Shown: positions 10,042-18,800 of the stretch, in pieces | How the letters are laid out: each line of letters starts with the position of its first letter | Position numbering within the stretch: position 1 is the stretch's first letter | Source of the DNA: an uncultured Planctomycetaceae bacterium | Lineage (GTDB): Bacteria; Planctomycetota; Planctomycetia; Pirellulales; Pirellulaceae | NCBI GenBank assembly: GCA_903927685.1 | Contig: CAIYOB010000889.1 | Coordinates: 1 to 20,178 of the forward strand | DNA: 20,178 nt | Direction: 5' to 3' | Position numbers and translations under genes: made by a program | The notes under the pieces: model-generated | What the model was told of the DNA's origin: nothing | The model's input: only the letters and a program-made list of their open reading frames with translations | Databases searched by the model: none

Positions 10042-12093
10042 ATGCTCGCCGGACTACTTGCGTTCTGTGCCTCCTGGCCCGCCGGCCTCGGCGCCGCGGA
10101 TTCACCCGTGACGTTGCAGGTCAGTCAGGCTCCCGGAATGCAGATCCGGGTGCAAGCGGGTGACCAGGTTCTACTGGAAAGTCCCTCCGAGGGGCTCTGG
10201 TCCGTCGCCACGGCTTGGCAAGATAGCTGGCCGGCCGCTTGGCGGCACGCTCGGCCGGATCAGGTTGTGCACACGGCCGACTGGACGGTTGTGACCGGTA
10301 AACTGGAATTGCCGCAAGGCACGCTGGAATTGCGCGATGCGTATCGGCCGGAGCGCGGCGTCATTCGCGGCGTGCGGCGGTTCACCTGGCTGGGCCCGCA
10401 GGAGTTGCCGCGTTGCACGCTGTCGGTGCGCTGGCTGGCTCCGGGGGCCGATCGCGCTCGGCCGCTGCTGCCCGGCATCCTGTACTACGGCAATCCGTCC
10501 GGCGGTCGCACCGGGCAGGGCGCGGTCGCCGTGCACACCGGCCAGACGGGCGAGGAGTCGATCTTCGAGGAACATCGGTACGCGGCCCCCTGGGCCTGCA
10601 TCGAATGGCAGGACGGCGATGTCTGCCGCAGCGCAGCGTTGCACACGCTGGCCTCGCGCGTGGCCGGTGGAAACCACGCTGACCAATGGTGGTCGCTGGG
10701 GGTGGTGGCCCGAGCGGGCTCCACCGAACTGACGGCCCTGTCCGGTCCGTGCGCCGCCAACGGCCGGCACAGCGTGGTCAAGGCGCTGCAAGGCAAGTTC
10801 CTGGACTATCCGGACGCCTGGCTCACATTGCGTCCAGGCGAAGTCGTGGAAAAGACGTTCTTTCTGGAGGCTTGTCCGGTTACCACGCGCGGCTCCGGTT
10901 TCCGGACGCCGCTCGGGACAGCGCTGCGGTTACACGCGCCGTGGAGTTTGGACGGCCTGCCGGCCAGCGCGCAGATCGTCCGCGACAAGTACCGCTTTGC
11001 CTGCTCGCGGTACCGGGACCGGGAGCTCGATCCTGGCTTCGAGATGTATCCGGACTACGTTGCGGGCACCCATTACGTGATGGGCTGGTGCGGCCAGGCC
11101 GCGGCGTTGGGCAACGCGTTGCTGACCCTGGCCCCGCAACTGGACGGCCCACGGGCGACGAGCATGGCGGTCCGCGCGATGAACCACTTGTCGACCGCGC
11201 CCTTCAACGAGGCCGGCTTCCTCTTGAAGTACACGGCCGAAACGGGCCAGTGGTCCGAGCAGGATCCGGTGTCCCAGGGACAGGCGATGGAAAACTTTGC
11301 CCGCGCCATCCTGGCCGCCCGCCGCGTCGGCGGAATCGACACGAAACCGTGGGAGGAATTCCTCCGCCAAGCCTGTACGCTGCATGCCGCACGCATCCTG
11401 CGCGATGACTGGCGGCCCGTGTCCACAGCCGAGGCGTTCTTCGTGTCGCCGCTGTGCAAGGCCCACGGCCTGTTCGGCGACGCGGACTTTCGCCGCGCTG
11501 CACTCAAAGCGGCCGAGCACTATGCCGAACGGCACCTGGACATGACCGAGCCCTACTGGGGCGGCACGCTGGACGCACGCTGCGAGGACAAAGAGGGGGC
11601 GCTGGCCGCCTTTCAAGCGTTCCTGGCCGTCTACGATTTGACCCGGGACCCGCAGCACCTCCAGTGGGCCGCCCACGCCCTGGACGTCGCTTTGACCTAT
11701 ACCGTGCTCTGGGACATAGACTTGCCGCCGGGCCGGTTGCGGGACCACGGCCTGAAGACCCGCGGCTGGACCATCGTGTCGGCCCAGAACCAACACCTGG
11801 ATGTCTATGCCGTCTTGTTCACGCCGGAAATCTGGCGGATGGGCGAGCTGCTGGGCCGGGACGATCTGAAACGCTTGGCGGCGGTGATGTTCCGCAGTTG
11901 CGGCCAATTGATCGACCCGTTCGGCAGCCAAGGCGAACAAATCCAGCAGACCAACTTTGGCCAGTCCGGCGACCTGACCGACGTCTTCCGGATGCGCGGC
12001 GGCTACAGCGAGCGCTGGACGGTGTTCTGGATCACCGCTCACTTCCTGAACGCGGCGGCGCAGTTCCAGGCACTGGGCGTGGATCTGGATTGA
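10042..12093 (+). CDS. Secreted protein of unknown function, alpha/alpha-toroid-like C-terminal half
   Basis: 683 residues; I do not recognise a named family. The hydrophobic N-terminus (LAGLLAFCASWPAGLGAADS) looks like a signal peptide with a cleavage site near AA-DS, though it lacks the usual basic n-region. Residues about 25-300 look beta-rich and aromatic-rich. Residues about 310-680 are helical, with Trp, His and Tyr spaced as in six-hairpin (alpha/alpha) glycosidase-like folds (for example HYVMGWCGQAAALGNALL, DMTEPYWGGTLDARCEDKEG, SERWTVFWITAHFLNAAAQF). This resemblance is structural inference only; no catalytic acid can be named. The ATG at 10042 has GGAGG 5 bases upstream and is the first ATG in the frame. 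The gene follows the beta-propeller protein by 149 bases and may be independently transcribed. Confidence 0.85.
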   Translation: MLAGLLAFCASWPAGLGAADSPVTLQVSQAPGMQIRVQAGDQVLLESPSEGLWSVATAWQDSWPAAWRHARPDQVVHTADWTVVTGKLELPQGTLELRDAYRPERGVIRGVRRFTWLGPQELPRCTLSVRWLAPGADRARPLLPGILYYGNPSGGRTGQGAVAVHTGQTGEESIFEEHRYAAPWACIEWQDGDVCRSAALHTLASRVAGGNHADQWWSLGVVARAGSTELTALSGPCAANGRHSVVKALQGKFLDYPDAWLTLRPGEVVEKTFFLEACPVTTRGSGFRTPLGTALRLHAPWSLDGLPASAQIVRDKYRFACSRYRDRELDPGFEMYPDYVAGTHYVMGWCGQAAALGNALLTLAPQLDGPRATSMAVRAMNHLSTAPFNEAGFLLKYTAETGQWSEQDPVSQGQAMENFARAILAARRVGGIDTKPWEEFLRQACTLHAARILRDDWRPVSTAEAFFVSPLCKAHGLFGDADFRRAALKAAEHYAERHLDMTEPYWGGTLDARCEDKEGALAAFQAFLAVYDLTRDPQHLQWAAHALDVALTYTVLWDIDLPPGRLRDHGLKTRGWTIVSAQNQHLDVYAVLFTPEIWRMGELLGRDDLKRLAAVMFRSCGQLIDPFGSQGEQIQQTNFGQSGDLTDVFRMRGGYSERWTVFWITAHFLNAAAQFQALGVDLD

Positions 12094-12130
12094 CGTCGGC
12101 GACGCCTCTTGCGGCCGCCATCATACGATT

Positions 12131-12152
12131 CGGCGGTGGCCCCCGGCCGCCG
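12131..12152 (+). terminator. Possible hairpin terminator after the 683-residue gene
   Basis: CGGCGG (12131-12136) pairs with CCGCCG (12147-12152) about 40 bases after the stop codon. There is no T-tract, so termination would not be classic Rho-independent. Confidence 0.25.
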
Positions 12153-12334
12153 TCGGACGGTCGGCCCGCACCACCGGAAGTTCTTGCCCGATGGTGAGTT
12201 GCGATCGGTCGCGGGTCCATTACCGCACTGCGCTCAACTGGAAAACGCGACCGGCCGCAAGATCCCGCGGACCGCGGCAACATATTCACCGGGCAAGCAA
12301 AACGAGAAACTCTGAACAATGAAGGAGAGAGACA

Positions 12335-13870
12335 ATGAGGCTGTTTCCCAAAGGTCTGTTGTGGGTGTTGACCGCGGTGGTCGGCGGCGCGGTGGGCGCC
12401 GGAATCGTGATGTTGCAGTCCGAATCGAAGACCAGTTGGTCCTACGCCGTCGAAGGGCGCGAGGCCCAGGCGGCGCGGGAGGCGTTGTCGCGGGCCGATT
12501 ACAAGGGCGATGACTTGACGACCGCGTTCCGGACCGTGGCCAAGGCGATGCGGCCCTCGGTGGTCAGCATCAGCACGGTCAAGCATGTTCGCCTGGGGCG
12601 GATGGAGCGCGGCAACCCGGGCGCTCGTCCCCAGTTGCCGGAGCAGTTCCGCGAGTTCTTCGGCGATGATCTCCCGATGGATCGATTCCACCAATTTCCC
12701 AACATGCCGGAAGATTTTGACCAGCAGGGCATGGGCTCGGGCGTGATCGTCAGCGCGGACGGCTTCATCCTGACCAACAACCACGTCGTCCGGGGCGCGG
12801 ATGAGGTGGACGTGACGCTGTCGGATCGGCGGACGATTCCCGCCAAGGTCGTGGGCACCGATCCCAAGACGGATGTCGCCGTGATCAAGGTCGAGGCCAA
12901 GGACCTCGTCCCGGCCCCGCTGGGCAACTCGGACGCCGCCGAAGTCGGCGAGTGGGTGCTGGCCGTGGGTAGTCCCTTCGGCTTGGACCAGACGGTGACC
13001 TCGGGCATCATCAGCGCCAAGAGCCGCCAGATGGACATTGCCGACTACGAGGATTTCCTCCAGACGGATGCCGCGATCAACCCGGGCAACAGCGGTGGCC
13101 CGCTGGTCAACCTGAAGGGCGAGATCATCGGCATCAACACGGCGATCGCCTCGCGGACCGGCGGCAACAACGGGGTCGGCTTTGCCATTCCCAGCAATCT
13201 GGCCAGCACCATCATGGACGCGATCATCAAGCATGGACGCGTCCAGCGCGGCCGCTTGGGGGCCCTGATCCAGGACCTGAACGAAGACTTGGCCAAGTCG
13301 TTCAACTTTGACTCGACCAAGGGCGTGCTGGTCGGCGACGTCCTGGACGACAGCCCGGCGAAGAAGGCCGGCTTGAAGTCCGGGGATATCGTCGTCGAGT
13401 TCAACGGCAAGCCGATGGAAAACGCGAATCAGTTGCGGATGGCCGTGGCCGCGACGCAGCCGGGGACCAGTTCGGAGCTGGCCATCGTCCGCGACGGCAA
13501 GCGGCAGACGGTGAAGATCACCACCGACGAGCTGACCGACGAGACGGCGAAAACGGGTCCCGGCGGCGCCGAGGAATCGGCGGCCGACTTTGGTCTGACC
13601 GTCCAGACGCTCACGCCGGAACTGGCGGACCAGCTGGGCTACGAGCAGGATCAGCAGGGCGCGGTGGTCACCGATGTCGAAGCGACCAGCATCGCGGCTC
13701 GAGCCGGTCTGCGGCGCGGCGACGTGGTCGTGCAAGTGGACGGCCAGCCGATCCGCAACACTCGCGATTTCCGCGAGGCGATGGGCAAGGCCGACACGGC
13801 CCAGGGCGTGCGGTTGCAAGTGATGCGCGACGGCAGCCGGCGGTTCGTGTTCCTGAAGAATAACCGGTAG
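12335..13870 (+). CDS. Membrane-anchored HtrA/DegP-type serine protease with two PDZ domains
   Basis: An envelope quality-control protease/chaperone that degrades misfolded exported proteins. A single N-terminal hydrophobic segment (about 7-27) follows the MRLFPK start and acts as an anchor or uncleaved signal. The trypsin-like domain carries the full catalytic triad: His150 in TNNHVV, Asp180 in KTDVAVIK and Ser253 in NPGNSGGPL. PDZ1 (about 295-390, including SGDIVVEFNGKPM) and PDZ2 (about 415-505, including RGDVVVQVDGQPI) follow. The length of 511 residues and the two PDZ domains fit the DegP/DegQ/MucD group; orthology within that group is not resolved. AAGGAG (12322-12327) lies 7 bases before the ATG. 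No RseA or RpoE-like partner gene is adjacent. Transcription is closed by a strong terminator at 13935-13969. Confidence 0.95.
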   Translation: MRLFPKGLLWVLTAVVGGAVGAGIVMLQSESKTSWSYAVEGREAQAAREALSRADYKGDDLTTAFRTVAKAMRPSVVSISTVKHVRLGRMERGNPGARPQLPEQFREFFGDDLPMDRFHQFPNMPEDFDQQGMGSGVIVSADGFILTNNHVVRGADEVDVTLSDRRTIPAKVVGTDPKTDVAVIKVEAKDLVPAPLGNSDAAEVGEWVLAVGSPFGLDQTVTSGIISAKSRQMDIADYEDFLQTDAAINPGNSGGPLVNLKGEIIGINTAIASRTGGNNGVGFAIPSNLASTIMDAIIKHGRVQRGRLGALIQDLNEDLAKSFNFDSTKGVLVGDVLDDSPAKKAGLKSGDIVVEFNGKPMENANQLRMAVAATQPGTSSELAIVRDGKRQTVKITTDELTDETAKTGPGGAEESAADFGLTVQTLTPELADQLGYEQDQQGAVVTDVEATSIAARAGLRRGDVVVQVDGQPIRNTRDFREAMGKADTAQGVRLQVMRDGSRRFVFLKNNR

Positions 13871-13885
13871 CAACGTTCACGAAAT

Positions 13886-13932
13886 CCCCCCCTCGCCACG
13901 ATACTCCGGGGAGAGGGTTGGGGTGAGGGGCG
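13886..13932. repeat. Intergenic repeat of the CCCTCACCCCAACCCTCTCCC type
   Basis: Read on the minus strand this is the CCTCACCCCAACCCTCTCCC motif followed by a CGGAGTATCGTGGCGAGG end, a short imperfect palindrome that I recall from intergenic regions of many GC-rich bacteria. Its copy number in this genome cannot be judged here. Confidence 0.45.
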
Positions 13933-13934
13933 AG

Positions 13935-13969
13935 AAGAAACGGCGGGCGCGAGCCCGCCGTTTCTTTTT
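13935..13969 (+). terminator. Rho-independent terminator of the HtrA gene
   Basis: GAAACGGCGGGC (13937-13948) and GCCCGCCGTTTC (13953-13964) form a perfect 12-bp stem around the tetraloop GCGA. Two more A-T pairs extend it, and a run of five T follows at 13965-13969. The stem is symmetrical, but the T-tract lies on the plus-strand side, so it ends plus-strand transcription. Confidence 0.9.
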
Positions 13970-14058
13970 GCGCCGCAGCCGCGTAGAATCACCCTCCGCG
14001 GGCCCGTCGTCGCGGCGGTTGGCCCAGCCCACTGGAGCACGTGGAAGGGAGGTGGATC

Positions 14059-15015
14059 ATGAAGACCGTCTACGCAGGATTGTCCCTGGGGCTCGCCTCG
14101 CTGGTAGCCTGGGGCGCGCTGCCGGTGCCGAGCCGTGCCGCGGATCCGCCTCCCCCGCCGAAACGCAGCGACGTCGAGCGAGTGTTGGCCGTGGCGCGCG
14201 AACACCAGCCTCCGCAGGCCGACCCGCGGCCCTTGCAGATCGTGCTGCTGGCCGACGGCAAGGACCATGGTCCCGGCGAACACGATTACCCGCGCTGGCA
14301 ATCGCGGTGGGCCCTGCTGCTGGGCGGCGCGGCCGCCTCCGCCGCGCCGGCGGCGAACCTGTCCGGCCCGGATCGCCCCGACCCGGCCCTCGCCCAAGGC
14401 GCGCCGCAGGTCCGCGTCGGGACGGCCGATCAATGGCCCTCGCCGGAGCAGTGGCGTACGGCCGACGTGGTGGTCGCGTTCTGCTACGTGGCGTGGACGC
14501 CGGACCGGCTGGCGGAGTTGCGACGCTATCTCCAGCGCGGCGGCGGCCTGGTGGTGATCCACTCGGCGACCTGGACTAAGCCGCAGCCCTCGGCGGATGT
14601 GGCCGCCCTGTTGGGCGTCGGCGGCTTTCAGCGCTGGCGTCACGGCGCGGTCGGCTTGGAGACCACGCAACCCGAGCATCCGATCTGCGTGGGGCTGCCG
14701 GCCGAGCTGACCTTGATCGACGAGACGTACTGGCCGCCGACGCCGCCCATCGCGGCAGACGATATCCAGGTTCTGGCCGCCAGTCGGGAGCAGACGGAGC
14801 CGGGCCAGGCAGGCACGTCCCTGCAGCCCCTGTTCTGGACCTGCCGGCGCGAGCGGGGGCGAGTCTTCGGCTGTGTCTTGGGCCACTACAATTGGACGTT
14901 CGACGACCCGTATTTCCGGCTGTGGCTGTTGCGCGGAATCGCCTGGGCCGCGGGCGAAGCCCCCTCGCGTTTCGACCACCTGGCTCTGCGTTCCGCCGCC
15001 GTAGCGGACGAGTGA
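14059..15015 (+). CDS. Secreted ThuA-like domain protein
   Basis: 318 residues with a signal peptide (KTVYAGLSLGLASLVAWG, then cleavage near SRAAD). The ThuA-like fold is a class I glutamine amidotransferase-like domain seen in trehalose/sugar-utilisation proteins and very common in planctomycetes; its precise activity is unknown. Supporting segments are LQIVLLADGKDHGPGEHDYP, the strand-loop VVVAFCYVAW, RGGGLVVIHSATW, the GGFQRW/HPI region, and GRVFGCVLGHYNWTFDDPYF followed by LLRGIAWAAGE, the usual C-terminal ThuA signature. The ATG at 14059 has AGGGAGG about 6 bases upstream; the in-frame GTG at 14041 would place the signal peptide internally. Its last 31 codons are duplicated at 19516-19608, upstream of a PQQ-type gene that was probably its original neighbour. 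Confidence 0.9.
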   Translation: MKTVYAGLSLGLASLVAWGALPVPSRAADPPPPPKRSDVERVLAVAREHQPPQADPRPLQIVLLADGKDHGPGEHDYPRWQSRWALLLGGAAASAAPAANLSGPDRPDPALAQGAPQVRVGTADQWPSPEQWRTADVVVAFCYVAWTPDRLAELRRYLQRGGGLVVIHSATWTKPQPSADVAALLGVGGFQRWRHGAVGLETTQPEHPICVGLPAELTLIDETYWPPTPPIAADDIQVLAASREQTEPGQAGTSLQPLFWTCRRERGRVFGCVLGHYNWTFDDPYFRLWLLRGIAWAAGEAPSRFDHLALRSAAVADE

Positions 15016-15068
15016 CCGCAGTTGCCGCGGAGTGAAAGACGGTTCCTTCTCGAGGACCACGCGATGCA
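14923..15068. repeat. Left copy of a 146-bp direct duplication (thuA end to next gene's start)
   Basis: This copy matches 19516-19661 at 139 of 146 positions without gaps. It covers the final 31 thuA codons including the stop, the 41-base spacer, the GAGGA ribosome site, and the first bases (ATGCA) of a gene that then loses its continuation: here the frame reads MQGTGVGNRF and stops at 15139-15141. The downstream sequence diverges abruptly. Confidence 0.92.
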
Positions 15069-15654
15069 GGGGACCGGTGTCGGGAACCGTTTCTTGACAG
15101 AAAAGGCCGGATTGGTTGGAGTTTGGGCATCCCGACCGTGATCCCCGAGCGCGTCAGCCGCTCTGGCCCCGACGCGGCGTCCTTCCTGACGACTCGACGA
15201 AACAGCGAACCGAAGGACCGCGTTCCTTTCGGTAGCGTTCGCTGCTGCGCGGTGGTGTGCCGGAGAACTCCCCCTCGCTGTTTTCGAACCAATCGAAGCT
15301 CTGCTTGCCGCTGAGGATCTCGCTCCTCTCTTCCCGCACCACACTCCCGACCGAGTTGCACCGGCGCGAGACCGGCGGGGTGGCGAGCCATTGGACGTGC
15401 GCCACGGAAGCAGGCGTGTGCCGGGGTGTCTGCCGAGCCCCAGACGGTAGTGTCTACGACGCACGCACGGCCCTGCCGTCTACCGTGGTTCAGAAGCTAG
15501 ACTGTTACAGTGAGATACCGCCTCGTGTCGATTTGCACCACGCCTGCCGGATGGGAAGAAAGGCGCGGTGTCGCAATGGCCCGTCGCGGGAAGGAACTGG
15601 TTGGGGCCGACCGGCGTGATCCCTGGACCGTACCAGTCGGAGGTGATCCGGAGT

Positions 15655-15686
15655 ATCACGACGCCTGGCAATCACGACGCCTGGCA
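15655..15686. repeat. Perfect 16-bp tandem duplication
   Basis: ATCACGACGCCTGGCA occurs twice head to tail with no mismatch. It lies outside any credible gene and probably arose by replication slippage. Confidence 0.9.
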
Positions 15687-15782
15687 GGATGGCGAACAGG
15701 ACTCCCGGGAGGTATGCTGGCTGTCAACGACAGCCCTGAGGAGGCGACTGGGGCGTCCAAGTCCGGGAGGCACGGGGATGAC

Positions 15783-15821
15783 CAGGAGTCAGAACCCACC
15801 CCTTCTGAACCCTGACTCCTG
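15783..15821. repeat. Inverted repeat upstream of the histidine kinase
   Basis: CAGGAGTCAG (15783-15792) and CTGACTCCTG (15812-15821) are perfect 10-base arms around a 19-base loop. The loop itself contains an alternative pair TCAGAA/TTCTGA overlapping the left arm. It ends 23 bases before the kinase ATG, so it would lie in the leader and could be a regulatory hairpin, an operator, or a dispersed repeat. Confidence 0.7.
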
Positions 15822-15844
15822 AGTGCTTTTGGGAGAGCTTCGCC

Positions 15845-18800
15845 ATGCACCAAGAAGAAACCAACCCCGCGACGGTCGTGGTCAGCGACACCCCGCCCCG
15901 GCATCGCACGCTGAACGCCGCGTTGACTCAGGTCGTTGCCGTGTTCTGCCTGGTTGGCGCCCTCGGCATCAGCCTGATCTTCACGTTCCATGCGCGGCAC
16001 ACGATCCTGAAGCACGCCGACGACCGGCTGCTTGCGGCCGTCGAGTTCGCCCACGAACTGCAGGGGCCTGGATTTCATGACCGGATCACCGGGGAGGACT
16101 CCCTGTCCCGGGAGCAGTTTACGCACATTCTCGACCGCAACACGGCCCTCTGCCGACGGTTGGGCCTGCAGTACCTCTGGAGCGTACTGGTGTTGGAGGA
16201 TCGAATTGTCTTCACCACCGCCGCCCGGGCGGACGTCAACGATCCCGCCTCCGCCCATGCGTCGTTCTTCGAGACGCACCGCGACCCGCATTCGTTTGAC
16301 GCGGCCCTGGGAACCCCGGACGTTCCGGTGTTCTCCTCATTTCGCAATGAGTGGGGCGCGGGGCGCCAAGTGTTGGTCCCCCGGCTGGATTCGCAGCGGC
16401 GGCGGTACATCACCGGCGCCAGCATTCAGCTCGATGCACTGAACAGTCTGGTCTGGAACGCGGCCAGGCTGGCCGTCCTTGCCGCCGCGGCGCTATTCCT
16501 GCCTGCCTGGCTGATCACGAGCCGCCTGACCCGGCGGATTACCGAAGTGTTTTCTCGGATCAATGCCGCGGCCGTCCAGATGAAAGAGGGCAACCTGGAT
16601 GTGGCGCTGCCGACATCCGGCATTGCCGAAGCCCGCCAGGTCTGCGCCACCCTCGACGGCATGCGCCAGGAACTCCGAGGGCGTATCGAGGCCCTGCGGG
16701 CGAGCGAGAAAAAACACCGGATGCTCGTGCAAAACCTGAATGCCGGCGTCGTGGTCCACGCCCCCGATACGCACATTTTGCTGGTGAACGACCGAGCCTC
16801 TGTTTTGCTTGGATTGACCCCCGATCAAATGCTGGGCAAGACGGCCATCGATCCTGCCTGGCGGTTTGTTCACGAGGATGGGAGCGTCATGCCGCCGGAT
16901 GAGTATCCCGTGAATCAAGTGATTTCCCGACAGACGCAGGTTGCTGATTTCATCGTTGGCGTGCAACGCCCGGCCACGAAAGATGTGGCCTGGGTGTTGG
17001 TCAACGCTTTTCCAGAATTCGCCGCCACTGGGACACTGCGTCAAGTGGTGGTGACGTTTGTGGACATCACCGAACGGAGGCGGGCCGAGGAAGCCCTGCG
17101 CCAGCAGTACGAGTTGGCCATGCGTCTGAGTCGGGCGGCTTCGTTGGAGGAGAGCCTGCGTCTGTGCTTGACGGCGGCCCTCCGGATTTCGGAGATGGAC
17201 TGCGGTGGAATCTACCTGGTGGATGGCGAGCGTGGCGGGTTGCGTCTGGCCGCGCATCAGGGCTTGGCCGAGGAATCGGCCACGCGGGCCGCCTATTTCG
17301 GCCCGGACTCGCCGAACTGGCGTCTGGTGGTCCACGGCGCGCCGCTCTACACCCGCCATGACGCGGCGTCTCCCTCGCACCAGCTCCTCCATGAGGGACT
17401 GCGCGCCCTGGCCTTGATCCCCATTCTCTACGACGGGCGCCCGATTGCCTGCCTCAACCTGGCCTCGCGCCAGCGGGACGATTTCCCGGAGGCGGCACGC
17501 CGCGCGGTCGAGGCGGTCGGGGCGCTCGCGGGCAGTTTCATCTCTCGATCCCTGCTGTTTGCCGATCTGACGACGAGCGAGGCGCGGTTCCGCGAGTTGG
17601 CGGAACAGCTTCCCGAAGTGGTCTTCGAACTGGACGCCAACCACCGGCTGACCTTCGCCAACCGCCGGGCCTTCGAGCTGTTCGGATATTCGCCCGAAGA
17701 TCTGGCGGACGGGCTGGATCCGTTGAACATGGTTGTCCCCGAAGACCGCCCCCGCGCCCGTGAAATGCTCGCCCGCCACGTGCGGGAAGAGGCTCTTGGT
17801 GCCCAGGAATACACCGGACTGCGGAAGGATGGCAGCACGTTTCCCCTGCTGCTGCACAACCGAGGCATCTTCCGGGAAGGCGTCCACGTCGGGTCCCGCG
17901 GCGTGATTATTGACATCACCGAGGGCAAGGCCGCCGAGGCGGAGCGAGAAAGGCTCCAGGCCCAGTTGACCCAGGCGCAGAAGATGGAATCGGTGGGCCG
18001 GCTGGCCGGCGGCGTGGCCCACGACTTCAACAACATGCTCCAGGCGATCCTGGGTAACGCCATGCTGGCGCTGCAGGACCTGCCACCCGACAGCCCCTGG
18101 CACGAGAATCTCTCGGAAATCCGCAGTTGCGCCCAGCGCTCGGCAGATCTCACCCGCCAACTGCTGGCCTTCGCCCGCAAGCAGACCATCGCCCCCAAGG
18201 TGCTCGACCTCAACGCAACCGTCGAGGGCATGCTCAAAATGTTGCGGCGGCTCATCGGCGAGGAAATTGAGCTGGCCTGGAAACCCGGTCGCGCCCTGTG
18301 GCCGGTGCGGGTCGATCCCAGCCAGGTGGACCAGATCCTGGCCAACCTGTGCGTCAACGCCCGGGACGCGATCGCCGGCGTGGGTACGGTCACCATCGAA
18401 ACCGACAACGTCGTCTTCGCTGAGGAATACTGTGCCCTGCACGCGGGCTTCGTCCCCGGCGAGTACGTGCTGCTGGCGGCCAGCGACAACGGCTGCGGGA
18501 TGGACGCCGAGACACTATCCCACCTCTTTGAGCCATTCTACACCACCAAGGAAACTGGCAAGGGCACCGGCCTGGGCTTGGCCTCGGTGTACGGCGCGGT
18601 CAAGCAGAAAAGCGGCTTTGTCCATGTGTGCAGCGAGCCAGGCCGCGGCACGACCTTCAAGATCTATCTGCCCCGCCACGCAGTGAACGCGGCGGAGACG
18701 GAGGAGCGTGAGCCGCAGGGGGAGGTGCGCGGCAGCGAGACCATTCTGCTGGTGGAAGACGAGCCGGCGATCCTGAACCTGACCCGGCTCGTGCTCGAGC

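Larger units (their letters stand above)
15069..15844. other. Gene-poor stretch at the left of the intervening block
   Basis: About 780 bases in which no open frame on either strand shows protein-like character. Contents are a truncated start (15064-15141), a small palindrome ACTGT-T-ACAGT (15501-15511), a 16-base tandem repeat (15655-15686), and a 10-bp-arm inverted repeat (15783-15821) just before the kinase gene. I could not assign the segment 15150-15450 to a known family; it may hold decayed coding sequence. Confidence 0.55.

Noticed and set aside
12032..13873. 613-codon open frame on the minus strand
   Set aside because: Antisense to the HtrA gene, which carries a complete catalytic triad; shadow frame.
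14041..14058. GTG start for the ThuA-like gene
   Set aside because: It would consume the AGGGAGG ribosome site as coding sequence and bury the signal peptide behind six residues; the ATG at 14059 is better.
15510..15815. 101-codon plus-strand open frame before the kinase
   Set aside because: It contains the 16-bp tandem repeat and part of the inverted repeat, and has no clear ribosome site and no protein-like pattern.
16493..18442. 649-codon open frame on the minus strand
   Set aside because: Antisense to the hybrid histidine kinase; no protein family character.
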